Source: Flavobacterium tagetis
GTDB taxonomy: Bacteria > Bacteroidota > Bacteroidia > Flavobacteriales > Flavobacteriaceae
NCBI RefSeq assembly: GCF_016735615.1
Contig: NZ_JAERSF010000001.1
Span: forward strand, 1 to 64,000
DNA: 64,000 nt
Reading direction: 5' to 3'
Made by a program: the position numbers and the translations under genes. The notes under the pieces were generated by a model. It saw only the letters and a program-made list of their open reading frames with translations, was not told the DNA's origin and did not search any database. The stretch's first letter is position 1, and the number at the start of each line of letters is the position of its first letter. Shown piece after piece: positions 1 to 8,745 of this stretch.

Positions 1-85
1 AAAAAATTTTTGAAGCTTTTTTTTCGCCTCATCTTTTCGTTTTTCTTACCAGTCTGCCAAGGAACTTTCCGTGTTTTGCGGGGTG

Positions 86-116
86 CAAATGTAAAAAGCT
101 TTTTCTTTTCCCGCAA
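86..116 (-). promoter_or_regulatory. Strong Bacteroidota-type promoter reading off the left edge (proximal)
   Basis: On the minus strand a TTG (-33, plus positions 114-116) is followed after 20 bases by TACATTTG (-7, plus positions 86-93) and then a C-rich start region (CACCCCGC). This fits the Bacteroidota promoter consensus TTG-N17-20-TANNTTTG. Transcription would begin near 79 and leave the window at position 1. The downstream gene is not visible. The paired arrangement and GC-rich start resemble rRNA operon promoters, which is inference. Confidence 0.65.
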
Positions 117-208
117 GCTTTTTCGAATCTTTTTTTTCTGAGAATTTCTTCCCTCAATTATCATAAAGCTGCCGGAATGTCTAAGAGCGTTTTTCGCTGT
201 TGCGGGTG

Positions 209-238
209 CAAAAGTAGAACCTTTTTCCGCTTCTGCAA
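209..238 (-). promoter_or_regulatory. Strong Bacteroidota-type promoter reading off the left edge (distal)
   Basis: A second minus-strand promoter, about 120 bases upstream of the first, has TTG at 236-238, a 19-base spacer and TACTTTTG at 209-216. It is followed by CACCCGC, the same start-region motif as its partner. Two such closely spaced promoters suggest a highly expressed transcript to the left of the window, such as an rRNA operon. Confidence 0.65.
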
Positions 239-456
239 TACTTTTGACCGGCTTTTTTAAATCTTTTTTCAAGTTATTTCCTAACTGTCTCATAACGGCA
301 GGTTTACATTTTAAAGTTTTTTCATCCGCTGTGGGTTTTTTCTGAATTACGATGCAGTTTTCTTAGTTTTGCCACGTTTTATCCTTCCTGTTTTGAGGAG
401 TTTTCAAACTTTGATGCCCTTTTTGAAGATAAAACTTCTCCTGGAAACAGCTCCCA

Positions 457-529
457 TAGCCCCGATAGAAGCGGAAATCCTTTTTGTGCCGGGGTTCGGC
501 ACAAAAAGATTGAAGCGGATAGCGGGATC
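457..529. repeat. Dispersed palindromic repeat, AGCCCCGATAG family, copy 1
   Basis: This element of about 73 bases begins AGCCCCGATAG, has an inner hairpin built on TTTTTGTGCCG and CGGCACAAAAA, and ends GCGGATAGCGGGAT. A closely matching copy lies at 15835-15905 next to the kdp genes. It has no coding capacity. Two copies in one window imply a dispersed genomic family. Confidence 0.8.
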
Positions 530-655
530 AGGCTACTAATTAAACGCAAAATTCCAATATTTTAAATTCCAAATTTCAAAACTGCCGATAAAAAGGCTTC
601 GCTGTGCTCTGACTGACAGCCGAAGTTTTCTCCTTATATATGTATACAAAAAATA

Positions 656-686
656 AACCCGACAGGTTTTTAAAACCTGTCGGGTT
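656..686 (-). terminator. Palindromic terminator after the LLM-class oxidoreductase
   Basis: A perfect 15-bp stem (AACCCGACAGGTTTT and its complement) with a one-base centre lies 57 bases past the stop of the minus-strand oxidoreductase. Read on the minus strand it is followed by TTTATTTTTT, as in an intrinsic terminator. The same GACAGGTTTT-type palindrome is also a common intergenic repeat in flavobacteria. Confidence 0.6.
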
Positions 687-742
687 GTAATCGAGACTTA
701 CTCTTATATATAGTATAATTTAAAAACTATACATTATATGTA

Positions 743-1747
743 TTACTCATTCAAAGCATCTATTACTTCTTTTGTAATTTGAATGCTTTTTAGCTTTGCT
801 TGGTGATCGAAGATTGGACTTGTCACCATTATCTCATCGATTCGGATATAGTCAATAAACTTTCTCAAATCGGTTACTAACTGTTCTTTGTTTCCTGTAA
901 AGGTTCCCGCTGTCATTTGATTTACATGGAAACGTTCTGCTTCATTCATGATATCATCTAGCGATGGAACTGGTGGTTGCAATCCTTTACGATCATTTCT
1001 AATTAGATTTAGAAACATTTGATACAAACTTGTCGATAGCAATTCTGCTTCTTCATTGGTATCTGCCGCAATGATATTTACACAAGCCATTGTTTTTGGC
1101 TGATCTAAATACTCTGATGGCTGAAAATTTTCTCTATAAAATTCGAATGCCTGAATCATTAGTTTTGGCGCAAAGTGTCCTGCAAAAGCATAAGGCAATC
1201 CATAAGCAGCCGCTAGAGCCGCACTATCCATACTTGATCCTAAAATCCAAATTGGCACATTTAGCCCCTCGGCCGGAAATGCACGCACTTTTCCTGTGGC
1301 GTTTTCAGAAGAAAAATATTCTTGAAGCTTGCTTACGTTTTGCGGAAATCGCTGTGCTTGCTCAAAAAAATCTTTTCGAATCGCTTCGGCAGTTGGCTGA
1401 TCTGTTCCTGGTGCTCTTCCTAAACCTAAATCGATTCGGTTTGGATAAAGTGTCTCTAAAGTCCCGAATTGTTCGGCAACCACTAAAGGCGAATGATTAG
1501 GAAGCATAATTCCACCAGAACCTACACGGATATTTTCGGTTTGACTTGCCACATAACCAATTAAAACCACAGTTGCAGTACTTGCAACGTGTGCCATATT
1601 ATGGTGTTCTGCCAACCAGATTCTCTTGTATCCTAGTTTATCGGCTAATTGCGCTATGTCTTTTGTTTTTTGGAATGTTTCTGTTGCGTTGCTATCTTGG
1701 GTGATAATCGCAAGCTCTAATATTGAGACTGAAATTGGTTTTTTCAT
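743..1747 (-). CDS. LLM-class flavin-dependent oxidoreductase (luciferase-like monooxygenase)
   Basis: The 334-residue protein belongs to the bacterial luciferase-like (F420/FMN) monooxygenase family. The motif AEHHN at residues 46-50, the [15 protein letters not shown] segment near residues 73-87 and the [10 protein letters not shown] segment near residues 107-116 are typical of the single-subunit YhbW/YvbT-like group. Length fits the family. These enzymes use reduced flavin to oxidise small organic substrates in the cytoplasm; the substrate cannot be told from sequence. It is a single-gene unit with a terminator at 656-686. A candidate -7 element (TAATTTTG, minus strand, 1767-1774) sits just upstream, without a clear -33 box. 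Confidence 0.88.
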   Translation of the reverse strand: MKKPISVSILELAIITQDSNATETFQKTKDIAQLADKLGYKRIWLAEHHNMAHVASTATVVLIGYVASQTENIRVGSGGIMLPNHSPLVVAEQFGTLETLYPNRIDLGLGRAPGTDQPTAEAIRKDFFEQAQRFPQNVSKLQEYFSSENATGKVRAFPAEGLNVPIWILGSSMDSAALAAAYGLPYAFAGHFAPKLMIQAFEFYRENFQPSEYLDQPKTMACVNIIAADTNEEAELLSTSLYQMFLNLIRNDRKGLQPPVPSLDDIMNEAERFHVNQMTAGTFTGNKEQLVTDLRKFIDYIRIDEIMVTSPIFDHQAKLKSIQITKEVIDALNE

Positions 1748-1857
1748 ATAAATTAAGGCTAAAATGCAAAATTAACTCATTTATGCGAATGCCTTTTGTT
1801 TTCTAATGTTAATAGAATTATAATATTCTCAAATCATCCAAATTGTCTATTTTTTAA

Positions 1858-1896
1858 TAATTAATTATTGTTTTACGATAATTAATTATACATTTG
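1858..1896 (+). promoter_or_regulatory. Promoter with overlapping palindromic operator for the DUF2975-HTH pair
   Basis: TTG at 1868-1870, an 18-base spacer and TACATTTG at 1889-1896 form a good promoter 26 bases before the start codon. An 11-bp perfect inverted repeat (TAATTAATTAT, N9, ATAATTAATTA; 1858-1868 and 1878-1888) overlaps the -33 box and abuts the -7 box. That is the expected position of a repressor site, possibly for the HTH protein of the same operon. Confidence 0.6.
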
Positions 1897-1921
1897 CAAT
1901 ATCAATTTAACTTTTTATTGT

Positions 1922-2437
1922 ATGAAGACTACTCATATTGTTTCGAGAATATTATTTTATTTCACACGATTCTTAGCTGTTGTTTATTTTTTCTTGGCTG
2001 CTTATTCGGTTTTTACTTTAGTAACAGGATTATTTCTAACATTTAAAGATAGCGGAAAGTATTTTCAGGTTTGTTATCCGTTCACTACACATCCTTTAAT
2101 GTTGGGTGATTACAACCTGCCATATATTCTTTTTGATTTTCTGGCTCCGCTGAGTCTTTATGGACTTTTCTTTTTACTGAGCAGTAATGTCTTTAAGGTC
2201 TTCTTTCAGCCAAAATTGTTTACTCAAAATGGAGTTGTACACTTAAAACGTTTTTATATATCCAATTTATTCATTCCGAGTATCGTGATATTTTTTGCAT
2301 TCTTCTTCGTTCCTTTAGATAATGAAGTGGCGCTTTTTATCATATTGCACGGAATGCTTGGCGCTTTTGCTTATTTTTTAGCTGCCATTTTTAAACAAGG
2401 TTTAAACCTTCAAAACGAACAAGATTTATTTATATAG
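1922..2437 (+). CDS. DUF2975 family membrane protein
   Basis: This 171-residue integral membrane protein has four hydrophobic segments (about residues 10-36, 66-85, 108-130 and 136-156), a layout typical of DUF2975. No catalytic motif is seen and the family's function is unknown. It ends two bases before the start of a small HTH regulator, so the two are almost certainly translated from one message. DUF2975 genes are often paired with such YozG-like regulators in Bacillus and Bacteroidota, suggesting a membrane protein and its dedicated regulator. The promoter at 1868-1896 carries an operator-like palindrome. Confidence 0.8.
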   Translation: MKTTHIVSRILFYFTRFLAVVYFFLAAYSVFTLVTGLFLTFKDSGKYFQVCYPFTTHPLMLGDYNLPYILFDFLAPLSLYGLFFLLSSNVFKVFFQPKLFTQNGVVHLKRFYISNLFIPSIVIFFAFFFVPLDNEVALFIILHGMLGAFAYFLAAIFKQGLNLQNEQDLFI

Positions 2438-2439
2438 CT

Positions 2440-2646
2440 ATGCCAATAATTGTAAATGTTGATGTAATGCTTGCCAAACGCAAGATGCAGAGTAAAGAAT
2501 TGGCAGAGAAATTAGATATAACGCCTGCTAATTTATCGATTCTAAAAACTGGAAAAGCAAAAGGTATTCGATTTGATACTCTTGAAGCTATTTGCAAAAT
2601 ACTAGACTGCCAACCTGGTGATATTTTAGAATATGTAAGCGAGTAG
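2440..2646 (+). CDS. Small XRE/Cro-type HTH regulator (YozG-like)
   Basis: The 68-residue protein is a single helix-turn-helix domain of the Cro/C1 type. It reads KELAEKLDITPANLSILKTG across the HTH, followed by the family's typical end ICKILDCQPGDILEY. There is no second domain, so it likely binds DNA as a dimer without a ligand. It is translationally coupled to the DUF2975 gene two bases upstream and may control their shared promoter; the 11-bp inverted repeat there is the obvious candidate site. The regulatory target is inferred, not shown. Confidence 0.88.
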   Translation: MPIIVNVDVMLAKRKMQSKELAEKLDITPANLSILKTGKAKGIRFDTLEAICKILDCQPGDILEYVSE

Positions 2647-2762
2647 CTTTCTTTTAAATCAAATTTTCTGAATCTAAAAATCGGCTTTTTGAGGCCGACT
2701 GGTATTCTATTGCCTAAAAATTTCAAATCATCATTTATATAATCATCAAAATCAATCAAAAA

Positions 2763-3647
2763 ATGAACAGTTTATCTATCAAAAATCTCAGCAAAACGTA
2801 TGAGAACGGCACGCAGGCGATTGACCATTTATCGCTTGAAATTTCTAACGGAATGTTTGGCCTGCTTGGACCAAATGGTGCAGGAAAATCAACTTTAATG
2901 CGAACTATTGCTGCTTTGCAGGAACCTACTTCTGGAGTTATCGAGTTTAACGGAATAAATATTCTCGAAAACCCAATGTTTATTAGAGAGAATCTGGGAT
3001 ATCTTCCACAGGAATTTGGCGTTTATCCAAAAATTTCTGCTTATCGTTTATTGGATCATTTGGCAATTTTGAAAGGAATTGTCAATAAAAAAGAACGTCA
3101 CGATCAAATTTTGTATCTGCTGCAACAAACTAATTTATTACAACACAAAGACAAAGCGGTTCATTCGTTTTCGGGTGGCATGCGTCAGCGCTTTGGAATT
3201 GCTCAAGCTTTGTTGGGAAATCCGAAGATTATTATTGTCGATGAACCAACTGCAGGACTTGATCCCGAGGAAAGAAACCGCTTCAATAATCTATTGAGTG
3301 AAATTGGCGAAAGCATTATTGTAGTTCTATCAACGCATATTGTAGAAGATGTTCGCGATTTATGCACTAAAATGGCAATTATTTCTAACGGAAAATTGAT
3401 TTTGGAAGGAAACCCAAATGAAGCGGTTGATTCTTTGAAAGGAAAAATCTGGACAAAAGCGATTCATAAAAACGAACTCAAAAATCATCAAGAACACTTT
3501 AATATTATTTCCTCTCATCTGAATTCAGGAAAAATCAATATTCATGTTTTTTCTGAACAACAGCCAGATTCTGGTTTTGAATTGACTTCTCCAGATTTGA
3601 GCGATGTTTACTTTAATATATTATCTCAAAATCAACTTAAAAAATAA
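2763..3647 (+). CDS. ABC transporter ATP-binding protein
   Basis: A 294-residue ATPase subunit with all core ABC motifs: Walker A GPNGAGKST at residues 36-44, signature SFSGGMRQR, Walker B IIIVDEPTAGLDP and the switch histidine in LSTHIVED. The C-terminal 80 residues are an extension seen in ABC-2 type systems. It lies directly before a giant permease-peptidase gene (start 4 bases after this stop), so the two form one export or membrane-remodelling system. The cargo is unknown. The position and fusion partner suggest a role in handling peptides or membrane proteins, as inference. Confidence 0.93.
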   Translation: MNSLSIKNLSKTYENGTQAIDHLSLEISNGMFGLLGPNGAGKSTLMRTIAALQEPTSGVIEFNGINILENPMFIRENLGYLPQEFGVYPKISAYRLLDHLAILKGIVNKKERHDQILYLLQQTNLLQHKDKAVHSFSGGMRQRFGIAQALLGNPKIIIVDEPTAGLDPEERNRFNNLLSEIGESIIVVLSTHIVEDVRDLCTKMAIISNGKLILEGNPNEAVDSLKGKIWTKAIHKNELKNHQEHFNIISSHLNSGKINIHVFSEQQPDSGFELTSPDLSDVYFNILSQNQLKK

Positions 3648-3651
3648 CGTT

Positions 3652-6600
3652 ATGCTTTCTAAATTAATTCAATTTGAATGGCATAACAATACCAGAAACT
3701 GGACATTTTATGCCACCTTTATTATTTATCTGATTCTCGGCTTTTTTGTGAGTGCTTTTGCGAACTTTTCGTTCTCGGGTGCTTATAAAAATAGTCCATT
3801 TGTACTGACTTACGCGATTGGCTTGATATCGTTAATGACAATTTTCTCCACCACACTTCAAGTTGCACAGCATTTTTTAAAAGAATACGAAACCAAATTT
3901 GATTCAATAATCTTCTCTACTCCTATTTCTAAGTTTTATTTTTTGGGAAGCAAATTTATTACAGCTTTTGTAATTGCTATTTCTTCTTTTGGAATGTTTA
4001 TAATCGGAATGATTGTCGGACATCAAATGTCGTGGATTCCTAAAAGTGAAATTGGACCTTTTGAAATTATCAATTACATCTGGCCTTTTCTTGTTATCGT
4101 TGTTCCCAACATATTTTTATGCCTTTCGATTCTGGCAACGATGGCTTGGCTCACGCGAAGTAAACTTTTTGTTTATGTTGGCGGCTTATTCATTTACATA
4201 TTATATATAGCGGGTTCGATTTTTTCTAATTCGCCTTTATTTGCAAATGCTTCTCCGTCTTCCGCGAAAGCGATGTCTTTAGCAGCAAAAATAGATCCGT
4301 TTGGTTTAGCAGCATTTTTAGAACAAACGAGATATTGGACATCAATTGAAAAAAACACCCAATTGGTTTCTCTTTCAGGCAATTTTTTATTGAATCGAAT
4401 CTTTTGGATTTGCATTTCTTTCCTTCTAATTTTTGTTTCGTATAAATTATTTTCATTTCGAAAAACAAAAACTAAAAAGATAAAATCAGTTAAAATCAGT
4501 AAAAAAGAGATACAAATGTTTTCTACTGTAATTACGAAACAGCAATTTAAAACCTCAAAACATAATTGGGCTGTTTTTAAAAGCAATTTGAAAATGGATA
4601 TTTATTTGGTTTTAAAAGGAATTCCATTTTTACTGATTGTTCTTCTGTTTTCGGGATTATTAATGATTGAGATTTCAGATGAAATTGACGGAGGAATTAG
4701 ATTGGCAGAAAAAATTACCGATACAGCTTTGATGATTTCTACAATTATGGATCGTTTGCCCTTCATATTAATTCTGGTTACTCTTTTTTATAGTAGTGAA
4801 TTATTGAATCGAAGCGAAAATTCGATGTTTGAAATGCTTGAAAATACTGCTCCTTATTCTCAGTTTGTTGTTTTGATTTCGAAATTGACAGCACTTTTTA
4901 TGATTCCGATAATCTTAATAGGAATTAGCATTTTGATTGGAATTGTTTTTCAAATCATACATGCAAATGCACCGATTGAAGCTGGACTTTACTTTTCGAT
5001 GTTTTACTATATCGGATTTCCATTGTTTTTGATTTCGATTTTGATAATCGCCATTCAGACTTTCATTAAAAACAAATATTTAGGATTGGGAATTTCTGCC
5101 TTTATTGTTCTCTTATTTTGTACTGGAATTGGAGAACAATTAGGAATTTCGCATCCATTATTTCGATTCGGAGATTCTTTTAAAAGAGAATATTTTGATT
5201 TGAATGGTTTCGGAAGTTATACTTTTCCGTTTCATATTTCAATGCTCTACAATTTAGGTCTTGCTTTGATGTTGCTCACATTGACTGGAATTTTATGGAA
5301 ACGAAATTCTACTATTCTAAAAACTATTCGTAGAAATTCATTTAATACTATTCAAAAAACAACTTTTGCTTTTGGAAGTATTCTTTTCATCGGTTTTGGA
5401 AGTTATCTTTTTTATAAAACAAATATTGAATATCCGTATTTGACCAAAGATGACGTTAACAATTGGAGGGAACAGTACGAAAAGCAATTTAAAAAATATA
5501 CAAATCTTTTACAGCCAACGATAGTTTCTGTAAAAAGTAATGTCGATTTGTTCCCAGAAGAAAATCGTTATAATGTAAAAGGCGCTTATGAATTGGTGAA
5601 TAATACTGAAAAACCTATTGATAGTTTACTCCTATATATAGATCGAAATTCGGAACTGACTTCTGTTGAAATTGAAAATGCGAAAAATCTAGATGATGTT
5701 TCTAAATTTCAGCATTATTGGTATCGTTTGGAAAAACCTTTAGAACCTCATCAGAAAATAAAAATGAGTTTTTCTTTTACCTCAACTTGGTCGCCGTTTG
5801 AAGGTCATACTGCGTTTAATTCGATTATTGAAAATGGTTCGTTTATGCGAATAAGCCGTTATTTTCCAACTTTTGGTTATCAAGATTCTAACGAAATCAG
5901 CAGTGAAAAAGAACGGGCAAAAAGACATTTAAAACCGCAAATACCACTTAAAAAGCTTGAAGACAAATCGAAAACAACAAATGATTTTATTGATTATGAT
6001 GTTGTGGTTTCGACTTCTAAAAATCAAACGGCAATTGGTGTTGGAGATTTAGTTGGGAATTGGACCAAAGACAATCGCAATTATTTTCATTATAAATCAA
6101 ATGGAAAGATTCCGTTTCGATTTGCTTTTTCTTCTGCCGATTATGAAATCCAAAAAACGAATTACAAAGATATTTCTATTGAAGTTTTTTATGATAAAAG
6201 ACATTCAAGAAATGTTGTGAAACTGATTCAAGATGTAAAAAATACGTTAGATTATTGCCAAAACAATTTTGGAAAATATCCATACAAAACCATTCGTTAT
6301 GCCGAAGTTTCTGCTTTCGCTGATGGATTTGCGGCGACTTCATATCCGTCGACGGTTTTTATGAAAGAGAATTTTGGATTTTACAGCAACTTGAATAATC
6401 GCGATAAAGAAGATATCATCAATCAGTTGACGGCTCATGAATTGTCGCACGAATGGTGGGGTAATTCACAAATCAGTCCTGAACAAAAAGAAGGAAGTTG
6501 GATTTTGACTGAAACTTTGGCGCAATACACGGAACTGATGTTGTATGAAAAAGAACATGGTTTGGAAAAAGCGCTCGAAACTTTAAAAATTCATTTGGAT

Positions 6601-7188
6601 TTGTATTTAAGTAGTCGAAGTTATGATCCTGAAACGCCTTTGTATAAAACAAATTACGAAACCCCACATTTACCTTATGATAAAGGAATACTGGTCATGC
6701 ATCAATTAAAAGTTTTAATTGGGGAAGAAAAAGTGAATCTGGCATTGCATAATTTCTTAAGCCATTATAAATATCCTAATCCAATTCCAGATTCTGAAGA
6801 TTTATTGAAAGAGATTTATTTGGTTACAGATTCTAAACTCTATCCAAAACTGGATGAAATGTTTAAAAAAATCATTACTTATTCTTCTAAAATTTCTAAA
6901 GTTGAAAGCGTAAAAAAGAATAATCTTTATGAAGTTTCTTTTAACGCTAATTCTAAAAAATATATTGAAAATGCTACAGGAGTTCGGAAGCAAATTGACA
7001 ATGATAAAACAATCGATATTGGGATTTATGATGAAAACGGAAAGTTATTTCGTTATACATTTCCAATCAAAAACAATATAGTTGAAGGGAAAATTAAAAT
7101 CAAAAACAAACCTCAACGAATTATGATTGATCCTCTTTTAATGAATATTGACACTTTTATAAAGGATAACGAGAAAGAGATTGATTAA
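3652..7188 (+). CDS. ABC-2 permease fused to an M1-family zinc aminopeptidase domain
   Basis: The 1178-residue protein joins two ABC-2 permease-like halves (hydrophobic segments spread over about residues 15-570) to a C-terminal M1 (gluzincin) peptidase domain. The zinc motif HELSHEWWGN is at about residues 930-939, with a downstream glutamate in TETLAQYTELM as the likely third ligand. The start was set at ATG 3652, 16 codons into the longer frame, because the upstream codons overlap the ATPase gene and MLSKLIQFEW is a typical ABC-2 permease beginning. It partners with the ATPase at 2763. Such fusions are known in Bacteroidota; the substrate is unknown. Confidence 0.87.
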   Translation: MLSKLIQFEWHNNTRNWTFYATFIIYLILGFFVSAFANFSFSGAYKNSPFVLTYAIGLISLMTIFSTTLQVAQHFLKEYETKFDSIIFSTPISKFYFLGSKFITAFVIAISSFGMFIIGMIVGHQMSWIPKSEIGPFEIINYIWPFLVIVVPNIFLCLSILATMAWLTRSKLFVYVGGLFIYILYIAGSIFSNSPLFANASPSSAKAMSLAAKIDPFGLAAFLEQTRYWTSIEKNTQLVSLSGNFLLNRIFWICISFLLIFVSYKLFSFRKTKTKKIKSVKISKKEIQMFSTVITKQQFKTSKHNWAVFKSNLKMDIYLVLKGIPFLLIVLLFSGLLMIEISDEIDGGIRLAEKITDTALMISTIMDRLPFILILVTLFYSSELLNRSENSMFEMLENTAPYSQFVVLISKLTALFMIPIILIGISILIGIVFQIIHANAPIEAGLYFSMFYYIGFPLFLISILIIAIQTFIKNKYLGLGISAFIVLLFCTGIGEQLGISHPLFRFGDSFKREYFDLNGFGSYTFPFHISMLYNLGLALMLLTLTGILWKRNSTILKTIRRNSFNTIQKTTFAFGSILFIGFGSYLFYKTNIEYPYLTKDDVNNWREQYEKQFKKYTNLLQPTIVSVKSNVDLFPEENRYNVKGAYELVNNTEKPIDSLLLYIDRNSELTSVEIENAKNLDDVSKFQHYWYRLEKPLEPHQKIKMSFSFTSTWSPFEGHTAFNSIIENGSFMRISRYFPTFGYQDSNEISSEKERAKRHLKPQIPLKKLEDKSKTTNDFIDYDVVVSTSKNQTAIGVGDLVGNWTKDNRNYFHYKSNGKIPFRFAFSSADYEIQKTNYKDISIEVFYDKRHSRNVVKLIQDVKNTLDYCQNNFGKYPYKTIRYAEVSAFADGFAATSYPSTVFMKENFGFYSNLNNRDKEDIINQLTAHELSHEWWGNSQISPEQKEGSWILTETLAQYTELMLYEKEHGLEKALETLKIHLDLYLSSRSYDPETPLYKTNYETPHLPYDKGILVMHQLKVLIGEEKVNLALHNFLSHYKYPNPIPDSEDLLKEIYLVTDSKLYPKLDEMFKKIITYSSKISKVESVKKNNLYEVSFNANSKKYIENATGVRKQIDNDKTIDIGIYDENGKLFRYTFPIKNNIVEGKIKIKNKPQRIMIDPLLMNIDTFIKDNEKEID

Positions 7189-7210
7189 GTTTTTTCGTTG
7201 CGTATATTTT

Positions 7211-7350
7211 TAAACACATAGAATCATAGATTTTTTTATCGCTAAAAGGCGTTTCACTTGCATTAATTCACATAGCTTTCTATGTGTTAGAAACAAGTTT
7301 CTTTCAACTTCCTTTTTAGACAAACGAAAAACTATGTTTCTATGTGTTTA
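7211..7350. repeat. Long inverted-repeat element, AACACATAG family, copy 1
   Basis: This non-coding element of about 140 bases starts and ends with AAACACATAGA and its complement. It has internal blocks AAAAGGCGTTTCACTTGC and CTATGTGTTAGAAAC. The element at 12705-12846 carries the same blocks in the same order on the opposite strand, so these are two copies of one dispersed family. It lies between the convergent peptidase-fusion and deacetylase genes and may also act as a two-way terminator. Confidence 0.82.
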
Positions 7351-7364
7351 TTTTTTTATCAGAT

Positions 7365-8579
7365 TTATTTTTTCAATTGAATGAAAATCTGTTTGTGCGT
7401 TATTTTTCCATCATCTTTTATTTTCAAATCTTTATTCGATTCGATTTCAAATTTTGATGACGTTTCTACATTTAATGAAATATCGCGATTTCTAAAACTT
7501 TCTGGAATTTCTGGAAGATGAATTGTTACAGCTACTTCTTTATTTTTCTGCTGAAAATCGACTTTAATTCTGTCTCTTAACCAAATATATTCATAAACTT
7601 CCTGCCACGGCGCCATCCAGATTGAGTCATTCCCTTTTAAACCGTATTTATTGGCAAGCGTAGTCATATAATATTTGAATTCAGGAAAACGCATACTTAG
7701 ATTCCACAAATTTGTATTTCCAGTTCCGTGCGTGAATTCGTTAAACCAAACAGGATCTTTTTGTTTTACAATAGAGTCTATCGTTTTTAAATATTTATCC
7801 ATCGTTTTAAAACTTGTTGTGTCTTTTGAACTTTGAACAAATGTTCGGGCAGAAATCATTTTATCTAAATCTACTTTTGAATCAACTTTAAAAACTGGAC
7901 CGACACCATAATAAGACGCTACAGAAAAATGTCCGTTATTAAGTGCTTCTTTTTCGTATTCCAAATAATATTTTTCATCACCTTCTCCACCAGGAACTAC
8001 AAAATGAGACATTTTAAAATCTAGATTTTGCTGTATTGAAGTTGTATTTTCGGTTACTTCTGTTTTGTAGTTTGTTCCGTGTTTTGTGGCATGATGAAAA
8101 CTATGGTTTAAAATATCCCAGCCAGCATTGTACATTTCTTTTACTTCTTTCCACGAAAGATGTCCGCGATTTTCTGGCAAATCACGTATTGAACCTCCAT
8201 TGATTGCTAATGCCAATTTAAACGGAATTTTATTTCCCATTCCGTCCGAATAAAAAAGTCCTTCTGAAACTGTTCCATCTCCGCCTTGATCGATTTTCCA
8301 TTCGTTAATGGATGAATTACTGATTTTTCCTCCATTCAATAATGGAAACGCAGTTAAATAAGCCGATCTGTAGCCATCGTCAAGCGTAAAACTATACGCT
8401 AAATGTTTGTTGTATTTTAAAGGAGAAACGGCAATTTTTACCTTATCAGCCGATTTCAGTTTTATTTTGAATGAAATAGTTTTCGGTTTTGAAGAATCTT
8501 TTTGAATAATTCCTTTAGAAAAACTATTAAAGCTTCCGAAGATTACGGCAACTATTATAAGTAGAATTCGTTTTGACAT
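7365..8579 (-). CDS. Secreted NodB-like polysaccharide deacetylase family protein
   Basis: The 404-residue protein starts with a signal peptide (MSKRILLIIVAVIFGSF, cleavage near residue 22). It contains carbohydrate esterase 4-type motifs: FTLDDGY near residue 65 for the catalytic and metal aspartates, and HSFHH near residue 160 for the metal histidines. Length beyond the NodB core suggests extra beta domains, including a C-terminal one (about residues 310-404). It probably removes N- or O-acetyl groups from a polysaccharide outside the inner membrane. The inter-motif spacing is looser than in classic peptidoglycan deacetylases, so substrate assignment is uncertain. It stands alone on the minus strand. 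Confidence 0.75.
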   Translation of the reverse strand: MSKRILLIIVAVIFGSFNSFSKGIIQKDSSKPKTISFKIKLKSADKVKIAVSPLKYNKHLAYSFTLDDGYRSAYLTAFPLLNGGKISNSSINEWKIDQGGDGTVSEGLFYSDGMGNKIPFKLALAINGGSIRDLPENRGHLSWKEVKEMYNAGWDILNHSFHHATKHGTNYKTEVTENTTSIQQNLDFKMSHFVVPGGEGDEKYYLEYEKEALNNGHFSVASYYGVGPVFKVDSKVDLDKMISARTFVQSSKDTTSFKTMDKYLKTIDSIVKQKDPVWFNEFTHGTGNTNLWNLSMRFPEFKYYMTTLANKYGLKGNDSIWMAPWQEVYEYIWLRDRIKVDFQQKNKEVAVTIHLPEIPESFRNRDISLNVETSSKFEIESNKDLKIKDDGKITHKQIFIQLKK

Positions 8580-8662
8580 AAATTTTAGTGGTTCTTTTAC
8601 GATCTAAAAGTACATTTCTTTTTGAAAAAATATTTTAAAACTGATTCTGTCCTTAAAAATAA

Positions 8663-8707
8663 TTTGTTCTGAATGAAAAAAGAGAACAAATTTTAAACCT
8701 AAATTTG
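8663..8707 (+). promoter_or_regulatory. Promoter -7 element and inverted repeat ahead of the NtrC-type regulator
   Basis: A perfect 8-bp inverted repeat, TTTGTTCT (8663-8670) and AGAACAAA (8683-8690) with a 12-base spacer, lies just upstream of a good -7 box TAAATTTG (8700-8707). The regulator's ATG follows at 8746. No good -33 box is seen at the usual distance, and the palindrome covers that place, so an activator or autoregulator may bind there. Function is inferred from position only. Confidence 0.5.
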
Positions 8708-8745
8708 TACATTAAAACACCTATTCGGTTTTAGCTTATCTGCAA

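Noticed and set aside
457..529. Integron attC site or transposon end
   Set aside because: No integrase, transposase or cassette gene is present; a second copy by the kdp genes shows it is a dispersed repeat.
1090..1500. 136-codon plus-strand frame inside the flavin-dependent oxidoreductase gene
   Set aside because: It lies fully antisense to a well-supported gene with clear family motifs; no family signal of its own.
2430..2759. 109-codon minus-strand frame over the HTH gene
   Set aside because: Antisense to the YozG-like gene and its downstream spacer; composition is that of a shadow frame.
3604..3651. Upstream extension of the permease-peptidase frame to 3604
   Set aside because: It overlaps the ATPase gene by 44 bases, and MLSKLIQFEW at 3652 is a normal ABC-2 permease beginning.
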